This document shows, in pieces, positions 24,418-36,074 of a stretch of DNA of 64,000 bases; the first letter of the stretch is position 1, and every line of letters begins with the position of its first letter. A model generated the notes under the pieces. That model was not told the DNA's origin and searched no databases. It saw nothing but the letters and a program-made list of their open reading frames with translations. The position numbers and the translations under genes were made by a program. Origin of the DNA: Delphinapterus leucas (lineage: Eukaryota; Chordata; Mammalia; Artiodactyla; Monodontidae); NCBI RefSeq assembly GCF_002288925.2, contig NW_022098043.1, positions 4,694,251-4,758,250 on the forward strand. The letters are read 5' to 3'.

Positions 24418-24815
24418 GTGTTTTTATTTTTATTGTGGTAAAATATGTGTAACATAAAATATACTATTTTAACCATTTTTAAGTACACAGGTTAGTGACA
24501 TTAAGTACATTTGCACTGATGTGCAACCATCACCACCATCCATCTCCAGAACATTTTTCATCTTTCCAAATTGAATCTCTCTACCCAGTCAACTCCCCAC
24601 CCGCCTCCCCCCATTCCTGGCAGCCACCATTCCCTGCTTTCTGTCTCTATGAATCTGACTACTCTAAGTACCTCATGTAAGTGGAATCATACAGTATTTG
24701 TCCTCTTGTGTCTGCCTTATTTCACTTAGCATGTTTTCCAGTTTGATCCATATTGCAGGATATGTCAGAATTTCCTTTCTTTTAAGGCTGAATAATATTC
24801 TGTTGTATGTATACA
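24418..24815 (-). repeat. L1M 3' end in opposite orientation
   Basis: TTGTGGTAAAATATGTGTAAC and CCACCATCCATCTCCAGAAC are reversed L1M 3' UTR, closely similar to 4045-4330. Confidence 0.75.
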
Positions 24816-24859
24816 CCACATTTTTTAAAATTTTATTTATTTTTGAATTTTTAAAATTT

Positions 24860-25110
24860 ATTTTTTATACAGCAGGTTCTGGTCTCGTGCTTGTGCTCAG
24901 CAGGTAGTTGCCACCCTCCACGTGAGTATGGGGGTCTTAGTTCCTGTAGAACAACTGGTTTCAGGACTTAACAAAGCTCAGGTTCTCGATGTCTCATCGC
25001 AGAAAGAATTCAGTGAGAGACAAAGTGATAGGTAAGAAGTGGATTTATTTAGAGAGAAATGCACTCCACAGACAGAGTGTGGGCCATCTCAGGTGAGAAA
25101 GTCCACCTAT
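24860..25110 (+). repeat. Possible endogenous retrovirus LTR fragment
   Basis: AAAGAATTCAGTGAGAGACAAAGTGATA and TTTAGAGAGAAATGCACTCC look like an artiodactyl-type LTR that I have seen but cannot name. No viral gene is attached. Confidence 0.35.
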
Positions 25111-25117
25111 TATTTTC

Positions 25118-25275
25118 TTTTCAGGGTTTCTTTTAGAGGTGATGAAAATGTTCTAAAATTAATGGTGGTGATGGTTGCACATACCCATGGATATACTAAG
25201 AACCATTGAATTGTACAGTTTAGATGAGTGAATTGTATGGTATGTGAATTATGTCAATAAGGGCGTTAAATATGT
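25118..25275 (+). repeat. L1M 3' end, second half
   Basis: GGTGATGAAAATGTTCTAAAATT then AATTGTACAGTTTAGATGAG complete the L1M that stopped at 24417. Confidence 0.7.
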
Positions 25276-25591
25276 AAGAGGAGGGCACAGCAGACCTCTG
25301 AGGAGGGGGTGCTGATGTCTCTGAGGGGTTGCTATGAAGTTGGTTGTCCAAGTGCTGGAAAGAACTGCAAAACCAGATTCAGCTGCTGCTGCGCTAGAGT
25401 GAAGCAGTGTTGCTGAGTGATGTACTTACGAACAAGAAATAGGAAGGAGTAAGTCCTTCTTCCTCGTGCAGCCTCACTGTCTCCCTCACCGGGAGCAGCT
25501 GGCAAAGCAGAAAGGCGGTTTCAGCCCCGGGCACCCCAAAGCCATCCGCTGGAAGTGTGGGTTTAGAACTGAGAGAAAATCTTAATGACAC

Positions 25592-25795
25592 GCCGTCTTA
25601 ATCAGCTTGGGTTGCTATAACGAAATACCGTGACCTGGGTGGCTCATCAACAACAGACATTTATTTCTCAGTTCTGGAGGGTGGAAGTCCAAGATCACGA
25701 TCAGGTTCTGGTGAGTGCCTTCTTCCTGGTTTACAGATGTCTTGTGTATCCTCACGTGGCAGAGAGAGAGCAAGCCAGCTCTCTGGCCTCTTCTT
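25592..25795 (-). mobile_element. MLT1-type LTR, one part
   Basis: GTTGCTATAACGAAATACCG, CAGTTCTGGAGGGTGGAAGT and CCTCACGTGGCAGAGAGAG are the reverse of an MLT1 LTR of the ERVL-MaLR group. It is broken at 25795 by an L1 and continues at 29327. Confidence 0.8.
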
Positions 25796-26400
25796 TTTTT
25801 GTTGTTGTTAGTTTCTGGTGTGCAGTGAAGTGATTCGGTTATACATATTCTTTTCCATTATACGTTATTACAAGATATTGAATATAGTTCCCTGTGCTAT
25901 ACAGTAGGACCTTGTTGTTTATCTATTTTATATTCAGTCGTTTGTATCTGCTAATCCCAAACTCCTAATTTATCTCCCCTTACTCCCTTTTCCCTTTGGT
26001 AATCATAAGTTTGTTTTCTGTCTGTGAGTCTGTTTCTGTTTTGTAAATAAGTTCATTTGTATATTTTAGATTCTACATATAAGTGATATCATATGGTATT
26101 TTTCTTTATCCTGACTTATTTCACTTAGTATGATAATCTCTAGGTCCATCCACGTTGCTGCAAATGGCATTATTTTATTCTTTTATATGCTTGAGTAGTA
26201 TTCCATTGTATGTATATACCACGTCTTTACCCATTCATCTGACGATGAACATTTAGTTTGCTTCCATGTCTTGGCTATTGTAAATAGTGCTGCTATGAAC
26301 ATTGGGGTGCATGTATCTTTTCGAAGTATGGTTTTCTCTTGATATATGACCAAGAGTGGGATTGCTGGGTCATATAGTAACTCTATTTTTAGTTTTTTAA

Positions 26401-26661
26401 AAAGTATTTATTTATTTTACTTTTTATTAATTTAAATATTTTATTTATTTATTTATTTGGCTGCATCCTGTCTTAGTTGCAGCATGCGGGATCTTTCGTT
26501 GCGGCACATGGGCTTCTCTTTAGTTGAGGCGCGTGGGCTCTAGAGCATGCGGGCTTAGTTGCCCTGCGGCATGTGGGATCTTAGTTTCTTGACCAGGGAT
26601 CGAACCCACATCCCCTGCATTGGAAGGCAAATTCTTTACCACTGGACCACCAGAGAAGTCC
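26401..26661 (-). mobile_element. CHR SINE nested in L1
   Basis: The reversed older CHR element ends CACCAGAGAAGTCC. The target repeat CTATTTTTAGTTTTTTAA occurs at 26383-26400 and 26662-26679. Confidence 0.9.
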
Positions 26662-26981
26662 CTATTTTTAGTTTTTTAAGGAACCTCCATACTGTTTTCC
26701 ATAGTGGCTGCACCAATTTACATTCCCAACAGTGCAGGAGGGTTCCCTTTTCTCCACACCCTCTCCAGCATTTATTATCTGTAGACTTTTTAATGACAGC
26801 CATTCTGACCAGTGTGAGGTGGTACCTCATTGTAGTTTTGATTTGCATTTCTCTAATTATTAGTGATGTTGAGCACTCTTTCATGTGTTTGTTGGCCATC
26901 TGTGTGTCTTCTTTGGAGAAATGTCTATTTAGATCTTCTGCCCACATTTTGATTGGGTTGTTTTTTTGGTTTGTTTGTTTT

Positions 26982-27324
26982 TTAAATTAATTAATTAATT
27001 TATGGCTGCATTGGGTCTTTGTTGCTGTGTGCAGGCTTTCTCTAGTTGCGGTGAGCGGGGGCTACTCTTCGTTGTGGTGCGAGGGCTTCTCATTGTCGTG
27101 GCTTCTCTTGTTGTGGAGCATGGACTCTAGGCACGCAGGCTTCAGTAGTTGTGGCACGTAGGCTCAGTAGTTGTGGCTTGCGGGCTCTAGAGCTCCGGCT
27201 CAGTACTTGTGACGCATGGGCTTAGTTGCTCCATGGCATGTGGGATCTTCCCTGGCCAGGGCTCGAACCTGTGTCCCTTGCATTGGCAGGCAGATTCTTA
27301 ACTGCTGCGCCACCAGGGAGGCCC
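26982..27324 (-). mobile_element. Long CHR SINE nested in L1
   Basis: A reversed full-length older element starting AATTAATTAATTAATTTATGG and ending CACCAGGGAGGCC. A TTTGTTTGTTTT target repeat is on both sides. Confidence 0.9.
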
Positions 27325-27441
27325 TGTTTGTTTGTTTTGTTATTGAGCTGTATGAGCTGGTTATATATTTTGGAAATTAAGCCCTTGTCAGTTGTATTGT
27401 TCGCAAATATTTTCTCCCAGTCTGTAAATTGTCTTTTTGTT

Positions 27442-28203
27442 TTATTTATGGTTTCCTTTGCTGTGCAAAAGCTTATAAGTTTGATTAGGTCCCATTTGCT
27501 TATTTTTGCTTTTATTTATTATTGCCTTGGGAGACTGAACTAAGAAAACATTGCTCTGATTTATGTTAGAGAATGTTTTGCCCATGTTCGCTTCTAGGAG
27601 TTTTATGGTGTTCTGTCTCATATTTAAGTCTTTAAGCCATTTTGAGTTTATTTTTGTGTATGGTGTGAGGGTGTGTTCTAACTTCATTAACTTACACTTG
27701 GCTGTCCAGCTTTTCCAACACCACTTGCCAAAGAGATTATCTTTTCTCCATTGTATATTCTTGCCTTCTTTGTCAAAGATTAATTGACCATAGGTGTGTG
27801 GGTCTATTTCTGGGCTCTTTTTTCTGTTCCATTGATCCATATGTCTGTTTTTGTGCCAATACCATGCTCTTTTGATTACTATAGCTTTGTAGTATTGTCT
27901 GAAGTCTGGGAGGGTTATGCCTCCAGCCTTGTTCTTTTTCTTCAGGATTGCTTTGGCAATTCTGGGTCTCCTATGGCTCCATGTAAATTTTAGGATTATT
28001 TGTTCTATCGATAGTTCTGTGAAAAATTTCATGGGTAATTTGATAGGGAGAACATTAAGTCTGAAGATTGCTTTAGGTAGTATGGCCATTTTAGCAATAT
28101 TAATTCTTCCAATGCAAGAGCATGGGATATCTTTCCATTTCTTTAAATCATCTTCAACTTCTTTTATCAGTGTTTTATAGTCCTCAGTGTATAAGTATTT
28201 CAT
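27442..28203 (-). pseudogene. L1 ORF2 C-terminal remnant, 253 open codons
   Basis: Contains [40 protein letters not shown] and [13 protein letters not shown], all typical of L1 ORF2 downstream of the reverse transcriptase. This frame is still open but the ORF is broken upstream. Confidence 0.9.
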
Positions 28204-28373
28204 CTACTTGGTCAGGTTTATTCCTAAGTATTTTATTCTTTTTTGATGTGATTTTAAAAAGGATTTTTCTGCTGTTTCATTGTTAATGTAAAGAAACGCA
28301 ACAGATTTCTGCATGTTAATGTTGTATTTTGCTACCTTGCTGAATTCGTTTGTCAGTCCTAGTGGTTTTTGTG

Positions 28374-28469
28374 TTATGTGCAGATGACATGATACTATAT
28401 ATGGAAACCACTAAAGTCCTAGGAGTCTTTAGTGGTTTCCATATATAGTATCATGTCATCTGCACATAA
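28374..28469. repeat. Perfect 43-bp inverted repeat
   Basis: The left arm 28374-28416 and right arm 28427-28469 are exact reverse complements separated by 10 bp. The right arm is normal L1 sequence (the [12 protein letters not shown] region); the left arm is an extra inverted copy not expected in L1. Confidence 0.95.
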
Positions 28470-28706
28470 TGACAATTTTACCTCTTCCCTTCCAATCTGA
28501 ATAACTTTTATTTCTTTTTCTTGTCTGATTGCTCTGTCTAGGACTTCCAATATCATGTTGAATAGAAGTGGTGAGAGTGGGCATCCTTGTCTTGTTCCAG
28601 ATTTTAGTGGGAAGGCTTTCAACTTTTCACCATTGAGTATCATGTTGGCTGTAGTTTTGTCATAAATAGCTTTTATTATGTCAAGATATGTTCCCGCTAT
28701 ACCCAC
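28419..28706 (-). pseudogene. L1 ORF2 reverse transcriptase remnant
   Basis: Contains [20 protein letters not shown] and [18 protein letters not shown]. The catalytic motif is CADD, where L1 usually has FADD. The two aspartates are kept. The fragment then runs into the inverted repeat. Confidence 0.9.
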
Positions 28707-28797
28707 TTTGGTAACATTTTTCCTTTTTTTTTATTATGAATGGATGTTGAATTTTATCAAATGCTTTTTCTGCATCTACTGAGATGATCATGTGGTT

Positions 28798-29160
28798 TTA
28801 GTCATTTCCTTTGTTGATGTGGTGTATCACATTGATTGATTTGTGTATGTTGAACCATCCTTGTGACCCTGGGATGAACCCAACTTGATTGTGGTCTATG
28901 ATCTTTTTTATGTGTTGTTGGATTTGGCTTGCTAGTATTTTATTGAGAATTTTTGCATCTATGTTCATGAAAGACATTGGCCTGTAATTTTCTTTTTTGG
29001 TAGTATCTTTGTCTGGTTTTGGTAGTATCTTTATCAGGGTGGTGGCTTCATAGAATGGCTTTGGGAGTGTTACCTCTTCTTCAGTCTTTTGCAAGAGTTT
29101 GAGAAGGATCAGTATAAGTTCTTCTTTGTATGTTTTGGTAGAATTCCTCAGTGAAGCCAT
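28798..29160 (-). pseudogene. L1 ORF2 reverse transcriptase N-terminal remnant
   Basis: Contains [20 protein letters not shown] and [20 protein letters not shown], the L1 reverse transcriptase entry region. The frame shifts relative to the next fragment. Confidence 0.9.
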
Positions 29161-29326
29161 CAGTCCTGGACTTTTGTTTGCAGGGAATTTATTTTATTAT
29201 AGATTCTATTTCACTTCTAGTGATCGGTCTGATCAAATTATTTATTTCTTCTTGATTCGGTTTTGGTGGGCTGTAGGTTTCTAGAAACTTGTCCGTTTCT
29301 TCTAGGTTGTCCAATTTGTTGGCATC

Positions 29327-29482
29327 GCCTCTTCTTATAAGGGCACTAATCCCATTCATGAAGGCTCTGCCCTCATGACCTAATTACCTCCCAAAGGCCC
29401 CACCTCCAAATACCATCACATTGGGATTAGGGTTTCAGCACATGAATTTGGGGGTCACACAAACATTCAGTCCATTGCATTT
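29327..29482 (-). mobile_element. MLT1-type LTR, second part
   Basis: TATAAGGGCACTAATCCCATTC and CCACCTCCAAATACCATCAC complete the LTR that breaks off at 25795. Confidence 0.85.
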
Positions 29483-29789
29483 GCATACCTTGGCAACTGG
29501 AAGATTTTATCCTTAGGTATGACTGAGACTAGCTTTGTAGTTTTAGAAACTGTGTATGCAAGGGCGTCTTCAAAAAGATACCCACAAGCTTGGTGATAAG
29601 GTTAAACTTGTAAAAATCAATTCATGAGTAGATGAGTTACATGTCTATTCAAAAGGCTTCCCAAAGGTGGCCAAGCCCCAAATACAATGCAAAAAGCCAA
29701 AATCTAAGCACCTAGCTCTTTGACTTTGGCCTGTGGCTCTGTGCCTCTATTTATACTGCTCCCTAGCTTAAAGAAAAATAATAACAGTA

Positions 29790-29995
29790 GCTAATGTTAT
29801 TTAGACGTCACTCAGTACCAGGCATTGTTGTATATTACATCCTTACAACAAACTGCAAGGGAGGCAGTATTACCATGCCAATTTTACAGATGAGGAAACT
29901 GAGGTTTGGAGGGGTTATGTAATTTCCTAAGGTTTCAGAGAAAGTAAGCTCCAGAGCCTGTACTCTTAGCCTTGATACTGTGCTGCCTCCCTGTG
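29790..29995 (-). repeat. MIR-like SINE
   Basis: ACAGATGAGGAAACTGAGGTTTGG and the following GCCTGTACTCTTAGCC are reversed MIR. Confidence 0.65.
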
Positions 29996-29999
29996 TCCT

Positions 30000-31135
30000 G
30001 CTCTGTGCTTCTCTTAGCTATTATTGGACAGGCCATGTGATCTTCCTTCAGTCAGGGAGCAATATCACTGGAGATCTAGAAGACACTAAAAAAAACCCAC
30101 CTAAATGACCAGACCAGAGATCATGGGCACAGTTGTACTACAATGTGTGTGGCCACTGAGTGGTTTTCAAATGCTACCAGCATTCATCTTGATGTTGCCA
30201 GTGTCTAAAGGACCAGGCTGAGTTGCCTCAGTTCTGGGAGGGACCACTGAGTTGGGCTTTTTTTTGACGAAGCCAAATTCTTGAGGAAAGACTTGTTCTT
30301 TCAGGGCTCAGTGGGATTAGTCAGGTCTGGGTTCTCAGGTGCTCAGAGAAACCTGGTGGAGGAGAAAGGGGATGGGCAGCTAGCCCCATGGTGTGGAGGC
30401 CTACCTGGAACCAGATGAGATTCCTGCTTGTGAAGGGTTCCTGTGGTTCTGTTTGGGCTCACAAGAAGCTATTTCCAGGGGCTGCTGAAGGCCTGATCCA
30501 TGCTTTGGAGGGGGAGGCCTACTGTAAGGACCAGAGAGGGTAGGGGGAGTATATATCAGTGGGAGGTCACCAGCAGGGGGCAGCTGACCCAGCTCAGTGA
30601 TGGTCTCAAAGCAGCTGGTAGAGCAGAGGTCATGGCAAGAGGAGTAATTAAAAAAGGAAAACCCAAGAGATGTTACAGAGCACACAGTACACTTGAAATG
30701 TTTCCTGAGAATCTCTCAAAAAAGCAGAAGATGGGGCTGGGGAAGATAATGTCACATTGAAGTGGTTAATTTCCAGCTATTAGAAGCTTGTGCTATAATA
30801 GTCTGGGTATAAAAAGGAAAAGTATTATTAGCCAAAGTCATGGTCTGGTGAGGCCTGGGTTGAATGGTTACAGCTGAAATGTAAATTAGATAAGCACATT
30901 TATCCAACAAATCAAGCTGTCGGCTTTAGGTGATTTGACTTGAGAGGAATTTGCTTTGACCATTTTCTGAATTTACAGTTTTTCAGTTTTTAAAGTGGCA
31001 GCAGCATACTGGAAATGCCCACAGAGTAGAGTTTGTTTTCTTTCTTTCTTTGAATCTTTCTTTCTTTGAATCTGTGATTTATTTCAGTCAGAATGGACAC
31101 CAACACCTTTTAAGAGCAATGAAAGACATTTTCAC
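30000..31135. other. Intergenic, no recognised feature
   Basis: Apart from a TTTCTTTGAATC direct repeat near 31045-31070, I see nothing to report here. Confidence 0.4.
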
Positions 31136-31139
31136 ATAT

Positions 31140-31597
31140 TGAGGTATGGGGAAGTCATTCTGGCTTATACATGGATTAACTTGATTTTATGCTAACACAG
31201 CCTGTTTGTGGCCTATCAAACAAACATTGTACATCTGCTTTAATTATTAAAGAAAAGGACACATTGACCAGAAGTAAAGAATGTCCATGTTAAAAATAAA
31301 GATCAAATGCCTCCCTTCCTGGGATGCCAATGCTAGTACTCATTTGAATGATAAGACTCCCTTCCCAGGTGCCAAGGCCATACTGACTTACTGTGTATGT
31401 GCTGATCTGTTTGTTTTGTTTTTAAACCTTGAAGGAATGTATCCCTGACTTATTTGGTTTTCTTTGCCCTGACAAGATACAAAATTGTGCTGAAAACCAT
31501 GGTTCTCTAGAGCAGTTCCTCAGTTATCCGAGAGGCTGTCTCCTGGGCTATAGTCCTCAGTTTGGCTCAAGTAAAACTCTCTTCTATTCCTATTACA
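31140..31597 (+). mobile_element. Solo LTR-like element, copy A
   Basis: Starts with TGAGGTATGGGGAAG and ends TATTACA. It has a TATA-like stretch followed by GTAAAACTCTCTTC. It is clearly related over its length to the copy at 55529-56225. No internal retroviral sequence follows. Family not recognised. Confidence 0.65.
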
Positions 31598-31689
31598 GGT
31601 TGGGACCTGGGACCTGGGACCCTTTGCTGCAGTACTTGCACCTGGATGAATATCTCCTCGACCAGCAGAATACAAGAAACTCTAAGGAA

Positions 31690-32060
31690 CTAAAAATAAC
31701 TGCCCACATGTGCAGTTGGGGCAAAGTATGAACAATGAGGTACAACAAGGCCAAAACCCAGCTGCCACTTCTGAGGTGCCAGGAGCAAAGGCAGGGTCCT
31801 GCGCATGATCCCTACAAGGGGGTGGGCAGACCACCTAAGCTGCCCCTCTGGCCTACCCACCGATCCACCCCCCCCACCCCATTTAAGGGACCAGCTTGTC
31901 ACCCCCTCAGGGAGTGCGCAAGGACACCTGTTACATGCTTTTGCTCCCTTGTGCTGCAGCGATAAAGCCTTACCTGAATTCCTTGTCTGGCCTCATCCAT
32001 TTCTATTGATTAAAGAATCCAAAAACCCAGATCGGTCAAAGGAGTTTGCTGTCGTTCATG
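31690..32060 (+). repeat. Possible second LTR-like element
   Basis: GCAGCGATAAAGCCTTACCTG followed by TGTCTGGCCTCATCC resembles the end of an LTR (polyadenylation region). Unnamed, and could be unique sequence. Confidence 0.3.
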
Positions 32061-32149
32061 AGATGAGACCCAGATTGATCTGGATTCAGAGCAGCTTTCA
32101 CACTGAGGACCTATCAGTTTGCTACTATGAGTCCACATAAGCGGGCACC

Positions 32150-33340
32150 ACGTGGGGGTCTTGGGAAAGCCCCTAGAGAGCCAGAGCCAGCTTTCCAGGC
32201 ATGTGTGAACTGTGCACTCCTACACGACCCCACACTCAAAAGGGCCTCACACTTGGTTTAATGCTCTGCGTTTGCCATCTTGAAGTTCTTAATAATTTTA
32301 TCTTTGAACATCTTTCTGTTTGTCAGCAGGGTCTGATGGGTGCCACATGCATGTGAGCAGAGGAGTTAAAAGCAACGTGTGTGCGGCGTTCTTTGCACAT
32401 AGCGTCCCTAATGTCCTCATCAGGCGTGCTCAAGGCAAATCCTAGGTGACCGTTAGGCCTGTGATTCAGTGGGGGCAGGGGTGGGAGTGGGGGAGGGCTG
32501 ACATTCTAGAGAGGCTACACTTTCCATTCCAACTGAAACTTTCTTCCAATGCAGGAAGGAGGCAACGGACAAGGATCCCCATCACGTCCTTCTTACACGT
32601 GTTACTTCCCTGTATCAGCCTATCAGACAACCACATCCGCTGAAAATGACGACCTAGATGGAAAGGGAAAGCTCAGGCCACCCACAGCTCCTTCTCTTTT
32701 TATTTCTTTACTCATCAATAAGCTGAAGGCTGAGAATGTTGGTAGGATATGTGTACACCCATTAAGAAATAAAAACAGTTGAGTTAGTTTTGTGTAGGAT
32801 TTCCATTGTTCAGGTAAGAACACAATACTTATTCATGTACAAGCAATGAAATACGAATTGTGTCATATCAGTGATTTCCTTATTAGTTAGTGCTCTTATA
32901 TTTGCGTTTAAAATGTGTATTGCATAACATAAAAATGAATGGTAAAAAATGGTCCATTTAATGGCACTTTTTCTCACTTTTTGGGCCCCTGCACTTTCGT
33001 TTTGCACCGGGCCCTGGATGTTATGTAGCTGGCCCTGCAGATACCTTAGTTTGGACTGAAAAGTCATCTCCGCCTTTTCCTGAACTCCGGGTCCAGCTCA
33101 GCCCGGGCTCTGGGGCTGAGACACAGTGCCTGCTCTCCACCGCACCCAGGGCCATGTCCACAGCTTCCGTCTCCCCTTCTGGGTTCTCTCGTTTCCTGCT
33201 TAGTCCTGGCCCCGTGAAATTTCATCACCAGTCCCTCAATTGTATTAACCATCACACTTTATATTGTTTGTTTCGTTTTCTGACTCCTTTGCATGGAGTT
33301 TCTCTTTTTTTCATTGCTGTATGTATGTACTTAGCACATG
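32150..33340. other. Intergenic, no recognised feature
   Basis: No exon, repeat family or RNA gene recognised. A pyrimidine-rich patch near 33060-33190 is GC-rich but not a CpG island. Confidence 0.4.
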
Positions 33341-33349
33341 ACAAGTGCT

Positions 33350-33490
33350 CAAAACACCACTTTTTCACTTTTTATTATGAAAATTTCAGGCATACACAAA
33401 AACAGAGATGACAATTTAATGAATCCTTGTGGACTATTGCCGGCTTTGACTACACTATCCTGCCATTCTTGTTTCACCTCAACAATTTTA
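33350..33490 (-). repeat. L1M 3' end fragment
   Basis: TTTTTATTATGAAAATTTCAGGC followed by AATGAATCCTTGTGGAC is a reversed L1M 3' UTR. Confidence 0.5.
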
Positions 33491-33584
33491 GTCTTTCTCT
33501 TTCGTGTTGTTGGATTCCTTCAAATGCCTTGTATCTCGGTGGACAACTCCCACTTATGAATGAAGAGCTATATTGCTTCCTGAA

Positions 33585-33645
33585 GAGAGTTGGGTGGGTT
33601 TCCTTTGCAGTTGGGTGGGTTTCCTTCGCAGTCGTGTGGGTTTGT
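33585..33645 (+). repeat. Short minisatellite, about 21-bp unit
   Basis: GTTGGGTGGGTTTCCTTTGCA occurs twice with one change (TTCGCA), and a third partial unit GTCGTGTGGGTTT follows. Confidence 0.8.
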
Positions 33646-33699
33646 TTATTCAAAGGCTTACGGTCCCCTCCGTGGGAGGGGTAACTTTTGTCTCTGAGG

Positions 33700-34780
33700 A
33701 AGTGAACGGGGTCTCTCCATCAGCTTCCCCTTCAGGTGTGTGAGTGGGGAGCTGGCAGGCTGCCTGGGGACGTAGGCAAAAATAAGCAATACTGACTCTA
33801 GGGGTAGGGAGCTTCAGTGTCTATCATGCCTGCACAGGGCTGTCTTTCCTTATTTCTCCTCCTGGTTATTCTAGAGGTCCATTCTTTTCTTCAGCTCCAT
33901 CTTGACCCCGCCCCCCCCCTCCCCGCCGCAGTATCCTTACCGTGGGCCCTCTACAGCCAAATCACTTCCACTGTTTAGAGTAATTCTTAGGGCTTCAACT
34001 GGGGCATAGCTACTCTGTGCCTGTCGGCACGGCAATCCCTCGGATTGCTGCCCAGAGCACTCTTGTTCTTGATACCTACTGACTTTAAGCCCAAAGCCGC
34101 TCTGGGATGGAGAGGAGGTGAATGCGTGTGCTTAGGCTCCATATTGAATGGGAAACTCTAACAAATATTTTTGGCATAATTAAATTTTTTTTTCTCCCGC
34201 TTAAGTTCAGAGAGTGTGGCTTCTTCATCTGTGGTCTCCAGGGCTTATCCAGAGGCTCGTGGGCCTGGGTCCCAGTTTTCCAGGGTCTTCCTCCAAGCTG
34301 AGGCAGAGCATCAGCCTCCATTTCAGCTCCTCTGAGTTTCAGCTCCGCGGGGCCCCTCCTCCAGGCATGTAAGTTGTAATCATTCCGACCTCTTCCTTTA
34401 TTCCCCCCAGGCTTCGGGGTGGGAGCTGTGTCTTATCTGTATGATACTTAGCGGTCTCTCTGTACCCTTTCAGTTGCCTAGTGAACAGCTTCATTCCTAG
34501 TTACCAATTCTTTATATTAAAATTTCTGTTCTAAAAACTGGCGTGGTTTCTGTCACCTGACTGGACCCTGATTGATACAATAGTTGCCTAAAATACCATC
34601 AACTCAGTGTACCAAAGGAACGAAAGATGCCTTGGCCCAGGGCAACGGTGAAGATTGAAAGTTAATGCTCTTGTGCTCCTCCAGACTCAGAGAAAGTTGC
34701 ATTTTATGCTTAAAAATGAACAAAGAATGTAAAGGTACAAAAGTATTGTCTATTGACATATGGAGGATGGGATTTTAAAA
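33700..34780. other. Intergenic, no recognised feature
   Basis: Only a C run (CCGCCCCCCCCCTCCCCGCCGC near 33907) stands out. No gene signal. Confidence 0.4.
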
Positions 34781-34782
34781 AA

Positions 34783-34997
34783 AAGTACAGACTTTGGAAT
34801 CAGTTATATCTGGGTTTGAATCCAGGCTCTGCGGCTTACACACCCAAATGACTGAATTTCTTTAGAGTCTCAGTTTCTGTATTTGTTAATCAGGGATTGA
34901 ACAGGTTCCTTGCAGGGCTGTTGAAAGAATACATTGCGATAATGGATGTAAAGTGCTTAGCACAGGGCCTGGCACAGAGTTAAAACTCAATGAATGG
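34783..34997 (+). repeat. MIR-like SINE
   Basis: GACTTTGGAATCAGTTATATC, GGGTTTGAATCCAGGCTCTG and GTGCTTAGCACAGGGCCTGG are an almost complete MIR. Confidence 0.75.
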
Positions 34998-35389
34998 GGT
35001 GGATGTAGGATGTAGGATATAGCACGACTCAGTGATGCAGTGGAAAGGGGACGGACTAGAGCTCATAAGACAGTTTTAGTCCTGTGTCTACAGCTAACTA
35101 GCCCCCCTTTCCTCACAAGTAATACCAAGTTTGAGCTGCGTCAAACCAGGTTAGGTTCCCTAATGCTGGTTTCATCTTACAGGCCTGCAAGAAAATGAGG
35201 CAAATAATGAGTCTGTCCTATATTTTTCATAAAGCTAAATTATTCAGTTTCAAGGATTATCCTTTGTTTTGAGATTTTGCTCTTACTATTTGGGTGCTGA
35301 TGTCCTGTTTTAATGAAATAATAGTATAGTAGGGTATTTTTTCCCATGTTCTCACTGGACAGACGGGATGAGGGAATTCTCTGGGGTCT

Positions 35390-35540
35390 GTTTTATAAGG
35401 GCACTAATCCCATTCATGAGGGTTCCAACCTCATGTTCTAATCACCTCCCCAAAACCCCACCTCCAAAAACCATCACACTGGGGATTAGATTTCAACATA
35501 TGAACTGGGCGCAGGGGGCATTCTGTTCTTTAAGTCTGCA
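35390..35540 (-). mobile_element. MLT1-type LTR fragment
   Basis: TTTATAAGGGCACTAATCCC and CCACCTCCAAAAACCATCAC match the same part of MLT1 as 29327-29482. Confidence 0.8.
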
Positions 35541-35639
35541 TCCTTCTTAGAAACTGTACATCCTTTTTATTTGTCAGATAAAGGTGAAATCCTAATGTGT
35601 GGTGAACTTACCCCATGGAAATTCAACCACACCAGGAAA

Positions 35640-35865
35640 GGCAGCACAGCAGAGGGATGAAGGCTCAGGTTTTGAAGTCAGGCACATCTGGGCTCAAATA
35701 GCAGTTCTGCTATTTACCAGCTATATGACCTGAGTCTCAGTTTCTTCATCTGTAAAATGGGGATAATATTAAAACTTAGCTCATGGAATTGTTATAAAGG
35801 AGAATTGAGATGTACATGAAGTCTTAGTATAGTGTGTGGCATATAATAAGTGCTTATTAAATGTA
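35640..35865 (+). repeat. MIR-like SINE
   Basis: TTTTGAAGTCAGGCACATCTG, TTTCTTCATCTGTAAAATGG and ATAATAAGTGCTTATTAAATG form a nearly full MIR. Confidence 0.75.
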
Positions 35866-36074
35866 TGAGTATGTATACATTATTCTGTGTGTGTGTGTAT
35901 AAATAAAGATTTAGGCTCTATTCCACACCTGTCTTTGTAGATTGGAAACTTAGAATGAAGAGAGACACATTTGCTTAGAATTACTTAAGAAAAATCACAA
36001 GTGTTCATTATACAATTTCAAAGCGAATAAGTAAATAAATAAGTAAATAAGGAAACCATTGCTTCAGTGTTATA

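Larger units (their letters stand above)
25796..29326 (-). mobile_element. L1 element, 5'-truncated, inserted in MLT1
   Basis: The element reads on the minus strand. The poly(A) is a T run at 25796, followed by the 3' UTR and ORF2 remnants up to 29326. The target repeat GCCTCTTCTT flanks it at 25786-25795 and 29327-29336. It contains reverse-transcriptase remnants with stops, two SINEs and a 43-bp inverted repeat. It is not active. Confidence 0.9.
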
